Origin: Leptospira sp.
GTDB lineage: Bacteria; Spirochaetota; Leptospiria; Leptospirales; Leptospiraceae
Assembly (NCBI GenBank): GCA_025457985.1
Contig: JALOTI010000056.1
Coordinates: 1-8,823 of the forward strand
Direction of reading: 5' to 3'
DNA length: 8,823 nt
The notes below the pieces were generated by a model. That model saw only the letters and a list, made by a program, of their open reading frames with translations, did no database searches and had not been told where the DNA came from. Below, piece by piece: positions 1-6,527 of this stretch; within the stretch, counting starts at the first letter, position 1, and the number at the start of each line of letters is the position of its first letter. The translations under genes and the position numbers were made by a program.

Positions 1-631
1 CAAAATCCCAAACATGAAAAAAACTTGGTTCCGTAAAACAAAATAAAAATTCGATGATGGAACCAATTCCATAAACATAAAAACTGTAAGTTAGAGGCGA
101 CATTGTTTTCGATGTTCGCTGGCTATTCATTGAAAGTGTTGCCCAAACAAAAGAACACATCAAAAAGAATAAATTTCCGGATAAAAACAGTAACTCCCAA
201 TTGATTTTCCAAACTTGTAAGATTGTAAGGCCACCCAAAAAGCCGATAAAAAGACCTAATGCCTGTCTATTGGTAATTCTTTTCTTATGAACTAAAACGA
301 CTAAAAAGAAGGTAACAATCGGATTTAAAGTAGTTACAAGAACTCCTCCTGCCCCTGGTAACCCATTCTGTAGTCCAAGAAAAAAGAATTGATTATAGAT
401 TGAGTAGATGATTCCACCTAACAACACACTTAGATATTCAGATCCAGATGAAAGTCTAAATGATTTTCGTTTCCAGAGAAGTAAAGGTATAACACTCAAG
501 AAGGTAGCCAAAAATCTCCAGAATACCAAAACATGTATTGGGACTAAGTTTGAAATCATCTTAGCAAGGGGCCATGAAATTCCCCAGGAAACCATTGCAA
601 CAACAAGTAGAAAAATTAATTTTAGATTCAA
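1..631 (-). CDS. EamA/DMT-family permease, 3' end missing
   Basis: This is a predicted inner-membrane drug/metabolite transporter of the EamA (DMT) superfamily; the substrate cannot be read from sequence. I translated the minus strand from a TTG at 631 and found 210 uninterrupted residues. The N-terminus has the family-typical WGISWPLAK motif at about residues 16-24. Near residues 94-111 lies PGAGGVLVTTLNPIVTFF, the usual motif at the end of the first EamA repeat. Repeated hydrophobic helices are broken by short Lys/Arg loops such as HKKRITNRQ. Family members are usually about 290-300 residues, so about a third is missing beyond the left edge. TTG is chosen because it is the first start that keeps the whole first helix, and a weak GGA lies about 7 bases upstream. 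The next in-frame ATG falls inside helix 1. Only one base separates it from the stop of the upstream AEC permease gene, so the two are probably co-transcribed and translationally coupled. Family call is firm; start and substrate are less so. Confidence 0.88.
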   Translation of the reverse strand, partial: MNLKLIFLLVVAMVSWGISWPLAKMISNLVPIHVLVFWRFLATFLSVIPLLLWKRKSFRLSSGSEYLSVLLGGIIYSIYNQFFFLGLQNGLPGAGGVLVTTLNPIVTFFLVVLVHKKRITNRQALGLFIGFLGGLTILQVWKINWELLFLSGNLFFLMCSFVWATLSMNSQRTSKTMSPLTYSFYVYGIGSIIEFLFCFTEPSFFHVWDF

Positions 632-632
632 T

Positions 633-1544
633 TTAAGTTCCAAAGTAAAGATTTAATAAATAAGATAATACAGCTGTTGAGATAAAAGAGAGAGGAATTC
701 CAATTCCTAACATTAGTGCTGCGAGTTCAGGTTCTATGTCTTTTTCGATAGCAACAATCGATGATGTAACCATTGGAGCCATGCCTGCTTCTAATATAAG
801 TGTTTTGAACACGAGATCGCTCAATCCAATGGGTTTAAAGAGAAAAAAAAGTAGTAAAGGTGACAGAATCAACTTATAGAACAAACCATAAAAAATGATC
901 CACTCAAATCCCTTTATCTTCTTTATGTCTAAAAGGAATCCAACACTAACCAAAGCAAGAGGAGTCAAGGTGTCGCCTAATCTTAAGAGTAATACTTTAA
1001 CGTGATCATCATACTCAAAAGGTCTGAATAAAAAGGCAAAAATTAAAGCATAGATAGGTATGAATCTTACTACCCTCTTTAATAAAAATGAAATACTCCA
1101 TTTCCCTTCCTCAGCAGTAGTTGCCAGAATAATTCCTGGAAAACTTAAAACTAAAAAAGTACCTAACTGATCCGCAATGATTGCATAACCAAGAGACTCT
1201 TTTCCTAAATAAAATTCTAAAAGAGGAAAGCCTACAAACGATGTATTTCCTAATCCTGCTGTCAAAACCAAACAAATGGCTACTTTATAATTTATTTTTT
1301 TTAACTTAAAAAAAGTGTAAAAAATAAGGAGGGCTACAAAAAATACAATCCAGGGCATAAGTGCTAGATATACAATCTCCCCACTTAGCTTCAATTCATG
1401 CACATGATACAATACTAAAGCTGGTAATGAAACATACATAATGAAGCTAGATAAGACCTTCGGTGTATTGATGGGGAAGACAGATATTCTTTTAAAAATA
1501 ACACCCAAAACAAAACAAACTATTAGTAAGTAAAAATTTGACAT
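633..1544 (-). CDS. AEC-family (auxin efflux carrier-like) permease
   Basis: This is a predicted inner-membrane transporter of the AEC/PIN-like family (Mem_trans domain), 303 residues, the normal length. Such proteins move small organic anions; this substrate is unknown. About ten hydrophobic segments are visible. The half-repeat motif TAGLGNTSFVGFPLLEFYLG lies at residues 95-114, and the matching second-half motif LEAGMAPMVTSSIVAI at 251-266. A polar loop at about 143-150 separates the halves, consistent with the inverted 5+5 topology known for the family. Two adjacent starts exist: TTG at 1547 and ATG at 1544. ATG is preferred because the upstream GGG is then 6 bases away, a better spacing. 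It starts 7-10 bases after the acyl-CoA dehydrogenase stop and ends one base before the EamA start, so it looks like the middle gene of a three-gene operon. Family confidence is high. Confidence 0.9.
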   Translation of the reverse strand: MSNFYLLIVCFVLGVIFKRISVFPINTPKVLSSFIMYVSLPALVLYHVHELKLSGEIVYLALMPWIVFFVALLIFYTFFKLKKINYKVAICLVLTAGLGNTSFVGFPLLEFYLGKESLGYAIIADQLGTFLVLSFPGIILATTAEEGKWSISFLLKRVVRFIPIYALIFAFLFRPFEYDDHVKVLLLRLGDTLTPLALVSVGFLLDIKKIKGFEWIIFYGLFYKLILSPLLLFFLFKPIGLSDLVFKTLILEAGMAPMVTSSIVAIEKDIEPELAALMLGIGIPLSFISTAVLSYLLNLYFGT

Positions 1545-1554
1545 CAATCGCCCA

Positions 1555-3270
1555 TCAATAGCCTAATAGTATTTCCAAAGCCTTCGAATCAAAGAAAACA
1601 CCATTTTTGTCTCTAGGTGCATTTAATCCTTTTGAACTTATTTCTGAATAAGCTTTTCCAAAAAAAATAAAGTCCGAAGATTTTCCTAATTCTAAATCGT
1701 AAACAGTTTGCTCTATAAATTCGGCTAAAACCAAAATATCATACGTCAAGTCACAAATAAAAACTCGATTTAAATCTTTCCATTCTCGTGTTTCTTGATT
1801 AAGGATTTCTTCGAGTTCGCGTCGTTTTGTTTGGAAAATTAAATTCAAATCACTTAATTCAGGAAAGATCTCCATTTTTGCGGTGAGTCGATTTATCAAA
1901 TTTACGAATGCTTGATACACCTTTGGTTTTTGAAGCGCATGTAAACAGTGATCCGTAATGATCAGGTGAGTGCCCTCCCATGTTTCATTAATAATAGAAT
2001 CATTATGAAGACGCGGTAAAGGTGAAAAATCCCCAATAATCCCATTTCCACCTAATGTCAATAAGGCGCGTTGAGTCACCAAACTAGCCTGTGATGAAGA
2101 TTTGTACTTCAAAAGAGGGACAAGGATTTCGGCGGCCAAATCTTCTCTTTCAGACAAATCAATGGATCGAAAGTTTACAAAACAATTAGCCGTTTGTAAC
2201 ACTTGCAATTCTGCTAGATTTTTTGCTAAGATAGGAAAATCGATTATCTTCTTTCCATAAGCTGTTCTATGTTTAGAATATTCAATAGCCTCCATAACCG
2301 CGCGTCTGGCATTTCCGCAAGAACCTAATCCTACATGTAAACGTGAAATTTTAATAATAAAGCGAATCAGGTTTACGAGTCCATGTCCAGGTCGGCCAAA
2401 TTCCTCAGCCTCAACTTTGTCATAAATAATTTCTACCGTTAGTTTTCCACGTGAGCCGATGATATCTTTTTTCCTGAGAATATGGTGGCCATTCAAACTT
2501 CCATCTGATTTCAATCGTGGTACTAAAAACATTCCAACTGTATTGGTTCCTTCGATTTTTGCTGTGGTCACCCATAGATCGCCTGGATTTGAACAAAACC
2601 ATTTTTCACCATTTAACTCCCATTTGCCATTAGGAAGCTTTTTTGCAGTTGTTCGATTTGCGGATACATTACTTCCACCTACACGCTCGGTTACATATTG
2701 ACCTGCCATAAAATGCGAATCACTATCCTTTCCCGCAAGGATCGGTAAATATTTGTTTTTTTGTTCTTCTGTTCCGATCTTTTTTAAGGCAAGGATCAAA
2801 CCATCCGTCATAGCCAAAGGACAGGCCACTCCACCTTCTCCATTTAAGTTCATCAAATATGCCAACGCATAGCGGTGGATATGTGGGAAGGTATATTCCC
2901 ACTTAGGAAAAAAATCTAAACTGACCACGCCATAATCATATGAAATCTTCCGAGATTTTTTTTGTTCCTCGGAGTATTTTATGAAATCGATCCTATTTCC
3001 GGTTCGATCGTACTTTACGACCTCCCCGTACTTTCCTTCTCTATGGCACTCTTCCGTAAGCTCATCAAGAATACCACCCACCAATTCACCGTAGCCATGG
3101 ATATGTTTTTCCATAGCATCCCTATGTGTTGCAGAAAGAGTTTCTGAATACCGACTGACCATTCTTTGCAAAGCCTTATCCGATTCATAAAAATTCCTTC
3201 CGCGAAGTCCTTTGTATTTTGAAATATCATATGGCACCAAAAAGGGATGCTCAGAAATTTGGTGATTCAT
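1555..3270 (-). CDS. AidB-type acyl-CoA dehydrogenase
   Basis: This is a flavin (FAD) acyl-CoA dehydrogenase-fold protein, 571 residues, presumably cytoplasmic, closest in layout to the AidB branch. Seen in sequence: an AidB-like N-terminal extension including [10 protein letters not shown] (about 87-96); a flavin-binding loop [12 protein letters not shown] (192-203), which resembles AidB's TEKQGGSD loop more than the TEP-x-x-GSD of ordinary enzymes; NGEKWFCSN (220-228); VPRLKSDG (250-257); the C-terminal helical domain with SKHRTAYGK (332-340); and PLPRLH...INETWEGT, whose Glu432 aligns with the catalytic-base position of the superfamily. The final 130 residues are Leu/Glu-rich helices. AidB binds DNA and is linked to alkylation stress in E. 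coli, but relatives are found in fatty or branched-chain acyl metabolism, so the substrate is open. The ATG at 3270 is chosen for its intact N-terminus, although GGAAGA lies unusually close to it. It is the first gene of a unit with the two downstream permeases. Confidence 0.9.
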   Translation of the reverse strand: MNHQISEHPFLVPYDISKYKGLRGRNFYESDKALQRMVSRYSETLSATHRDAMEKHIHGYGELVGGILDELTEECHREGKYGEVVKYDRTGNRIDFIKYSEEQKKSRKISYDYGVVSLDFFPKWEYTFPHIHRYALAYLMNLNGEGGVACPLAMTDGLILALKKIGTEEQKNKYLPILAGKDSDSHFMAGQYVTERVGGSNVSANRTTAKKLPNGKWELNGEKWFCSNPGDLWVTTAKIEGTNTVGMFLVPRLKSDGSLNGHHILRKKDIIGSRGKLTVEIIYDKVEAEEFGRPGHGLVNLIRFIIKISRLHVGLGSCGNARRAVMEAIEYSKHRTAYGKKIIDFPILAKNLAELQVLQTANCFVNFRSIDLSEREDLAAEILVPLLKYKSSSQASLVTQRALLTLGGNGIIGDFSPLPRLHNDSIINETWEGTHLIITDHCLHALQKPKVYQAFVNLINRLTAKMEIFPELSDLNLIFQTKRRELEEILNQETREWKDLNRVFICDLTYDILVLAEFIEQTVYDLELGKSSDFIFFGKAYSEISSKGLNAPRDKNGVFFDSKALEILLGY

Positions 3271-3322
3271 TCTTCCAAAGTAAAAAATTCAATAGGATTC
3301 ACTAGCAAAAAAGACAGGCAGG

Positions 3323-3340
3323 TATGAAATTGGTTTCATA
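3323..3340. promoter_or_regulatory. 18-bp inverted repeat in divergent spacer, candidate operator
   Basis: TATGAAA and TTTCATA are perfect 7-base inverted arms around a TTGG centre. The repeat lies in the 80-base spacer between the leftward acyl-CoA dehydrogenase gene and the rightward J-domain gene. Its right arm touches the weak AGG ribosome site (3340-3342) of the J-domain gene. Size and symmetry fit a dimeric repressor site of the TetR kind, which often control acyl-CoA dehydrogenase operons, but no regulator gene is in view. No clear sigma-70 promoter could be assigned in either direction. Confidence 0.4.
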
Positions 3341-3350
3341 GGCTTGTTTC

Positions 3351-4223
3351 ATGGTGGCTAAGTCAGAATTTAAAAAATCCAAACAGATATTGGCAGACGT
3401 TATCTTTGAACTGCAAAATCATTCGGATGCCTTAACTTGGTTTTTAACCTATGACCGCCTCGCCGAGCTTTTAGAAATTCGAAAAGAAGAATGTCTCCGT
3501 AAAATCTATCAATTTAAATCCAAAAAACCGCAAATGACTTTGTCTGGAGGATTTCATGAAGTAGATGGAGAATTGCTTATCGACTTTTTATCATTTGTTT
3601 TGGATTTGGATGAAGTTCCAGAAGTTTTTTTACAATCAGGAATTTACTTCAGTGAACGCCCGCTATACGAATTAAGGGAAGGATACAAATCTCTAATCCA
3701 AAAAACGATCGCAAATCATAAATTGGATCGAGAACTTTTACTTCTACTTTCCGCCGCAACAATAGATTTTGATGATGCAATAGATTCCTATCTTATGGAT
3801 AAATTTGAAATTGATTTTTTTGTTCGAAGATCCGTATTCCAATTTTTAGAATCTAACTCTGTAAGAACAGAATTTGGTGCTGAAGAATTTTTATTTGAAT
3901 ACTTAAAGGCACTTATACCAACTAAAATTTTAAATTTTAGAGATATTACAAAAGAATTCAGGGAAAGAACCTATTACGAGTTATTCGGCAGATTTCGGGA
4001 TCAAGAAAAAAAGAAAAAGAAAAAAATACGAACCATTAGCGTGGAGTTAGAGGACTTGTTAACCTTCTTTGATCTAGAACCAGGTGCCACCCTTCCTCAA
4101 GTGAAAAAGAAATTTAAAGAACTTCTCAAAAAATACCACCCCGATATCAATAAAAAAGGGGAAGAAATGACGAAAAAGATTATCCTCAAATACAATCGCC
4201 TGGTCGAACTATTAGGAAATTAA
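3351..4223 (+). CDS. C-terminal J-domain protein, N-terminal region unrecognised
   Basis: This encodes 290 residues with a J domain at the extreme C-terminus. Residues 229-290 form a compact J domain: LEDLLTFFDLEPGATLPQVKKKFKELL, then the diagnostic HPD at 263-265 (KYHPDINKKG), then a last helix KKIILKYNRLVELL. J domains stimulate the ATPase of DnaK-type Hsp70 chaperones through HPD, so this is probably a co-chaperone that brings Hsp70 to a specific partner. Residues 1-218 are helical, charged and without signal peptide or membrane segment. I do not recognise a family; this part may bind the client. A Lys tract (EKKKKKKK, about 219-226) links the two parts. There is no Gly/Phe-rich region, zinc finger or C-terminal substrate domain, so it is neither DnaJ nor CbpA. 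The ATG at 3351 has a weak AGG 8 bases upstream. It is divergent from the dehydrogenase operon and overlaps the end of the convergent lipoprotein gene by four bases. Confidence 0.85.
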   Translation: MVAKSEFKKSKQILADVIFELQNHSDALTWFLTYDRLAELLEIRKEECLRKIYQFKSKKPQMTLSGGFHEVDGELLIDFLSFVLDLDEVPEVFLQSGIYFSERPLYELREGYKSLIQKTIANHKLDRELLLLLSAATIDFDDAIDSYLMDKFEIDFFVRRSVFQFLESNSVRTEFGAEEFLFEYLKALIPTKILNFRDITKEFRERTYYELFGRFRDQEKKKKKKIRTISVELEDLLTFFDLEPGATLPQVKKKFKELLKKYHPDINKKGEEMTKKIILKYNRLVELLGN

Positions 4224-5707
4224 GGGCCGGCTACACAACGAACTTGGTAGCCAATTGCACCAGTTGTTTTATTATTCGATGTTGTAATTCCAATAGTCGA
4301 ATAACCAAGCTCATACGCATAGGCATCATTACTCATGAGGTTCGTTGATAATCTCGTTAACTCAGAACTTGTGTTCGGAAAGGCAGTCTGCGAAATAAAT
4401 GGAGCGGAAGTCCTCGTGAAGTCAAACAAGGACACTCCCTCCGAAATATTCGGTAGCCTCCATGACTTCCCACCCAATGTTAAATCTCGACATTGAATCA
4501 TTCCTTGCGAAACATTATAGTTAGTTGGAGAACCGATTTCACAATTTGTCCCTGATTGACCCAGCGCACATTTTGTCCAAAAAAGTCCTGTTCTTTGATC
4601 AAGAATGATCCCACCACCAAGATCTGAATACAGTTTTGTAGGAAGGTCTGCCCCTGCGACACAATGGACTTCTCGGAAGGCATTCGTGGCTTCCTGGGAA
4701 ATTTCAGAATCTTTGGTGGTTATGGTTGTTGCTAGATTTAGATTTGTATCCAAGGTTCGAATTTGGTTGGCTGGAGGATTTGGAAATTTTGCCGTTTCTG
4801 CAAATACACCATTCAAAGCGTACGATCTCATAAAAAATACTTCTTGGAGTCTCGGAAGTCTCCAACCTTGGATTCCCGCATACCCCTTTCCACCATTAGC
4901 AGAATTGTAAGCGTCACAATTAGATTTTGCAACATCGAATGTAAATGTAGAATAAGCACCAGAACATGTGTTATTCGTTGGACCTTCCGCACAAGTCTTC
5001 CAAACAAGCCCAGAGATACGGTTTAAATTGATAAAGTCGTTGGGATACCCAACTCGAGTGATAGAAGTTTCGGTTCCTTTTGGATTGGGGAGGTCAACAA
5101 AGTCTCCATCTTGCCTTGGGAAGGATGCCTGGTTACAAGCAACAGCAAGCGCTGGAGTGTTAAATCCCTCGATATAGCAAGCATTTTGCCCTGAATCCTC
5201 TACGGGAACTGTCAGAGTTGGAACCAGATTGTATAGTTTCGTTTGTCCATTGTTTGATTTTAATAACAATTCGCCCGGAGAAGATAGATCCAAATAACTT
5301 TCGCCAGAAGTCAGTTCATTCCCTTTCCAAAAAACTTTGGAACGATTTGTCGAAAAACTTGGTAGAGCAAATTTTGACCTGCCATAGGGAAGTGTTATGC
5401 GAATCTCTGAACCTACGATTTCGGCATCTACATTTGATTTGAGTCCATTTATTTCCGAATCCAAACGAAAGGAAATGAGATTGGGTGCGGAATTTCCTCC
5501 GTTGCAAAGAATGACATAATCAGGAAGGAGAAATTTTAGAGCAGAAGCATCCTGACTCGAATTTGAAAGGATGAAATCGGACGTAAACTTATCACTATCA
5601 GAATACGCAAATGGATCACATTCATTCTTTAACTCAGGCGGTTTACAAATTATAACATTGATTAAAATAAAGAAAATCCAAACTATCTTTTGCAAACCTT
5701 GAGCCAT
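4220..5707 (-). CDS. DUF1566 (Lcl_C) tandem-domain lipoprotein
   Basis: This encodes a predicted exported lipoprotein of 495 residues. The N-terminus is a short signal peptide, MAQGLQKIVWIFFILINVIIC, whose Cys21 fits a relaxed spirochaetal lipobox; lipidation would anchor it to a membrane, perhaps at the surface. After a Ser/Leu-rich stretch (about 22-220) come two copies of the DUF1566/Lcl_C domain. Copy 1 is about 230-352 (GLVWKTC, GWRLPRLQEV, VHCVAG) and copy 2 about 371-494 (GLFWTKC, SWRLPNISE, VRCVAG). Each copy has paired Cys residues that could form disulfides. DUF1566 proteins are numerous in Leptospira and other bacteria, some near adhesins, but no function is established. The ATG at 5707 is preferred to a TTG at 5731, because the TTG adds eight residues before the signal peptide and lacks a ribosome site; the ATG has a weak AAGTG 8 bases upstream. 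The gene seems monocistronic, with an AT-rich palindromic leader of about 108 bases. Confidence 0.87.
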   Translation of the reverse strand: MAQGLQKIVWIFFILINVIICKPPELKNECDPFAYSDSDKFTSDFILSNSSQDASALKFLLPDYVILCNGGNSAPNLISFRLDSEINGLKSNVDAEIVGSEIRITLPYGRSKFALPSFSTNRSKVFWKGNELTSGESYLDLSSPGELLLKSNNGQTKLYNLVPTLTVPVEDSGQNACYIEGFNTPALAVACNQASFPRQDGDFVDLPNPKGTETSITRVGYPNDFINLNRISGLVWKTCAEGPTNNTCSGAYSTFTFDVAKSNCDAYNSANGGKGYAGIQGWRLPRLQEVFFMRSYALNGVFAETAKFPNPPANQIRTLDTNLNLATTITTKDSEISQEATNAFREVHCVAGADLPTKLYSDLGGGIILDQRTGLFWTKCALGQSGTNCEIGSPTNYNVSQGMIQCRDLTLGGKSWRLPNISEGVSLFDFTRTSAPFISQTAFPNTSSELTRLSTNLMSNDAYAYELGYSTIGITTSNNKTTGAIGYQVRCVAGP

Positions 5708-5762
5708 TATTAATACACTTCGACTTGCCAATTAATTATTTTCATACAAAAGATCAAAGTAA

Positions 5763-5776
5763 AAAGTAATTACTTT
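5763..5776. repeat. 14-bp perfect palindrome upstream of lipoprotein gene
   Basis: AAAGTAATTACTTT reads identically on both strands. A second short symmetric element, TAGTATTACTA, overlaps its right end (5776-5786). Both lie in the spacer between the sanA-like stop and the DUF1566 lipoprotein start. They could be an operator for the lipoprotein gene or a weak stem followed on the minus strand by a T-run. AT-rich DNA produces short palindromes by chance, so confidence is low. Confidence 0.3.
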
Positions 5777-5787
5777 AGTATTACTAC

Positions 5788-5818
5788 TAAGATTAGAAAT
5801 ACCTTAGAATGAATCTTA
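5788..5818 (-). terminator. weak terminator-like inverted repeat at end of sanA-like gene
   Basis: TAAGATT (5788-5794) and AATCTTA (5812-5818) are exact 7-base inverted arms around a 17-base loop, and the second arm contains the stop codon of the sanA-like gene. The stem has little G+C, the loop is long and no T-run follows directly, so it is at best a weak intrinsic terminator on the minus strand. Confidence 0.2.
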
Positions 5819-6523
5819 TTTTACTTCTAAGGGGATACTTCCCTTCCAAGTGGAAACACCACTCCCTTCGATGGGATAAGGGTTGCCAAGATACTTGGGC
5901 GGTGTGTCTGAAAAGATATCCCACCAAGCAAGCATGCGCGCAAATATCTCTCTCCATTGGTAGTATGTTTCTTTTTTATAACGACGGAGATTGCATTCAT
6001 ATCCAAACAACTTAATATCAAGTTCTTTGCCTAGATACATGGCTCGAGCCATAAAGAATGACTGGCTAACAAAGACAGCTTCTTTGACCAAAAATACTTC
6101 CTTCGCTCGAATGAGAGTGTCCAAAGTCCGAAAACCTGCATGATCCACAAAGATATCATCGGGATCTACTTTGTTCTTCAACATAAACTCAAGCATAGGA
6201 CGAAGTTCATTATAGTCTAACTTACCGTTATCTCCTGAAAGTAAGATTTTTTGAACTCGGCCCTTTTTGTAGAGTTCCAAACCGCAAGTCAATCGGTCGG
6301 TCAGTATGGCCGAAGGAGTTTTTCCGTAAACGGCAGCTCCCGGAACAATAGCAACCACTGTCTTGGGAATTTGAAAAGGGTCCGATGAATGGATTTCCTG
6401 AGAATAGACCCAAATATGTCGCAAGTTCATCCAAACAACGAAAAGAAAAAAAGGTATGAGTAAAGTCAAAATCCAACGGGCCAGGGATTTCCACTTGACC
6501 AGTTTTAAGAACTGGAAGGTCAT
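5816..6523 (-). CDS. sanA: SanA/ElyC/YdcF-family (DUF218) envelope protein
   Basis: This encodes 235 residues resembling E. coli SanA (239 residues), an inner-membrane protein affecting the envelope permeability barrier and vancomycin exclusion at high temperature. A single N-terminal membrane anchor spans about 15-33 (RWILTLLIPFFLFVVWMN), so the DUF218 domain is likely periplasmic. Motifs in order: VVAIVPGAAVYGKTPS (56-71), KILLSGDNG (92-100), YNELRPM (104-110), the SanA signature DPDDIFVDHAGFRTLDT (120-136), VSQSFFMARAMYLG (152-165), and the C-terminal REIFARMLAWWDIF and PPKYLGNPYPI. The biochemical activity of the family is unsettled. The ATG at 6523 matches SanA length; ATG and TTG starts further upstream (6628, 6550) add unlikely sequence that overlaps the divergent hydrolase gene. 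No good ribosome site is visible, so the start is the weakest part. Its start lies four bases from the M23 gene start, so its promoter must lie inside that gene. Confidence 0.85.
   Translation of the reverse strand: MTFQFLKLVKWKSLARWILTLLIPFFLFVVWMNLRHIWVYSQEIHSSDPFQIPKTVVAIVPGAAVYGKTPSAILTDRLTCGLELYKKGRVQKILLSGDNGKLDYNELRPMLEFMLKNKVDPDDIFVDHAGFRTLDTLIRAKEVFLVKEAVFVSQSFFMARAMYLGKELDIKLFGYECNLRRYKKETYYQWREIFARMLAWWDIFSDTPPKYLGNPYPIEGSGVSTWKGSIPLEVK
6499..6515 (+). promoter_or_regulatory. hairpin touching the ribosome site of the M23 gene
   Basis: CCAGTT and AACTGG are perfect 6-base inverted arms around TTAAG, immediately upstream of the M23 start. The last two bases (6514-6515) are the first GG of the GGAAGG ribosome site. 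A larger TGACC...GGTCA pair (6496-6500 with 6518-6522) partly overlaps. In mRNA this could partly hide the ribosome site; in DNA it could be an operator between the divergent starts. It also lies inside codons of the sanA-like gene, so coding constraint is an alternative explanation. Confidence 0.3.
6514..6519 (+). promoter_or_regulatory. ribosome binding site of the M23 gene
   Basis: GGAAGG sits 8 bases before the ATG at 6528. It decides the start against an in-frame ATG at 6456, whose only AGG is two bases or less upstream, and a later ATG at 6549, which lacks a clear site. Confidence 0.65.
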
Positions 6524-6527
6524 ATTT

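Noticed and set aside
408..656. 82-codon plus-strand open frame
   Set aside because: It is antisense to the EamA permease, which has clear family motifs on the other strand; the frame is Lys/Thr/Arg-rich with no ribosome site or recognisable domain.
2459..3147. Plus-strand open frames opposite the acyl-CoA dehydrogenase
   Set aside because: They are shadows of the well-conserved dehydrogenase coding strand, with no motifs of their own.
4223..4234. GGGCCGGCT near the convergent stops considered as a bidirectional terminator
   Set aside because: Only a six-base GCCGGC palindrome is present, without loop or T-run, so it cannot form a useful hairpin.
4605..5442. Several plus-strand frames opposite the lipoprotein gene
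   Set aside because: They overlap each other in different frames and lie within the DUF1566 gene, whose domain repeats fix the true frame.
6456..6527. Upstream ATG extension of the M23 gene by 24 codons
   Set aside because: The ATG at 6456 lacks a properly spaced ribosome site and would overlap the sanA-like gene; GGAAGG before 6528 supports the shorter form.
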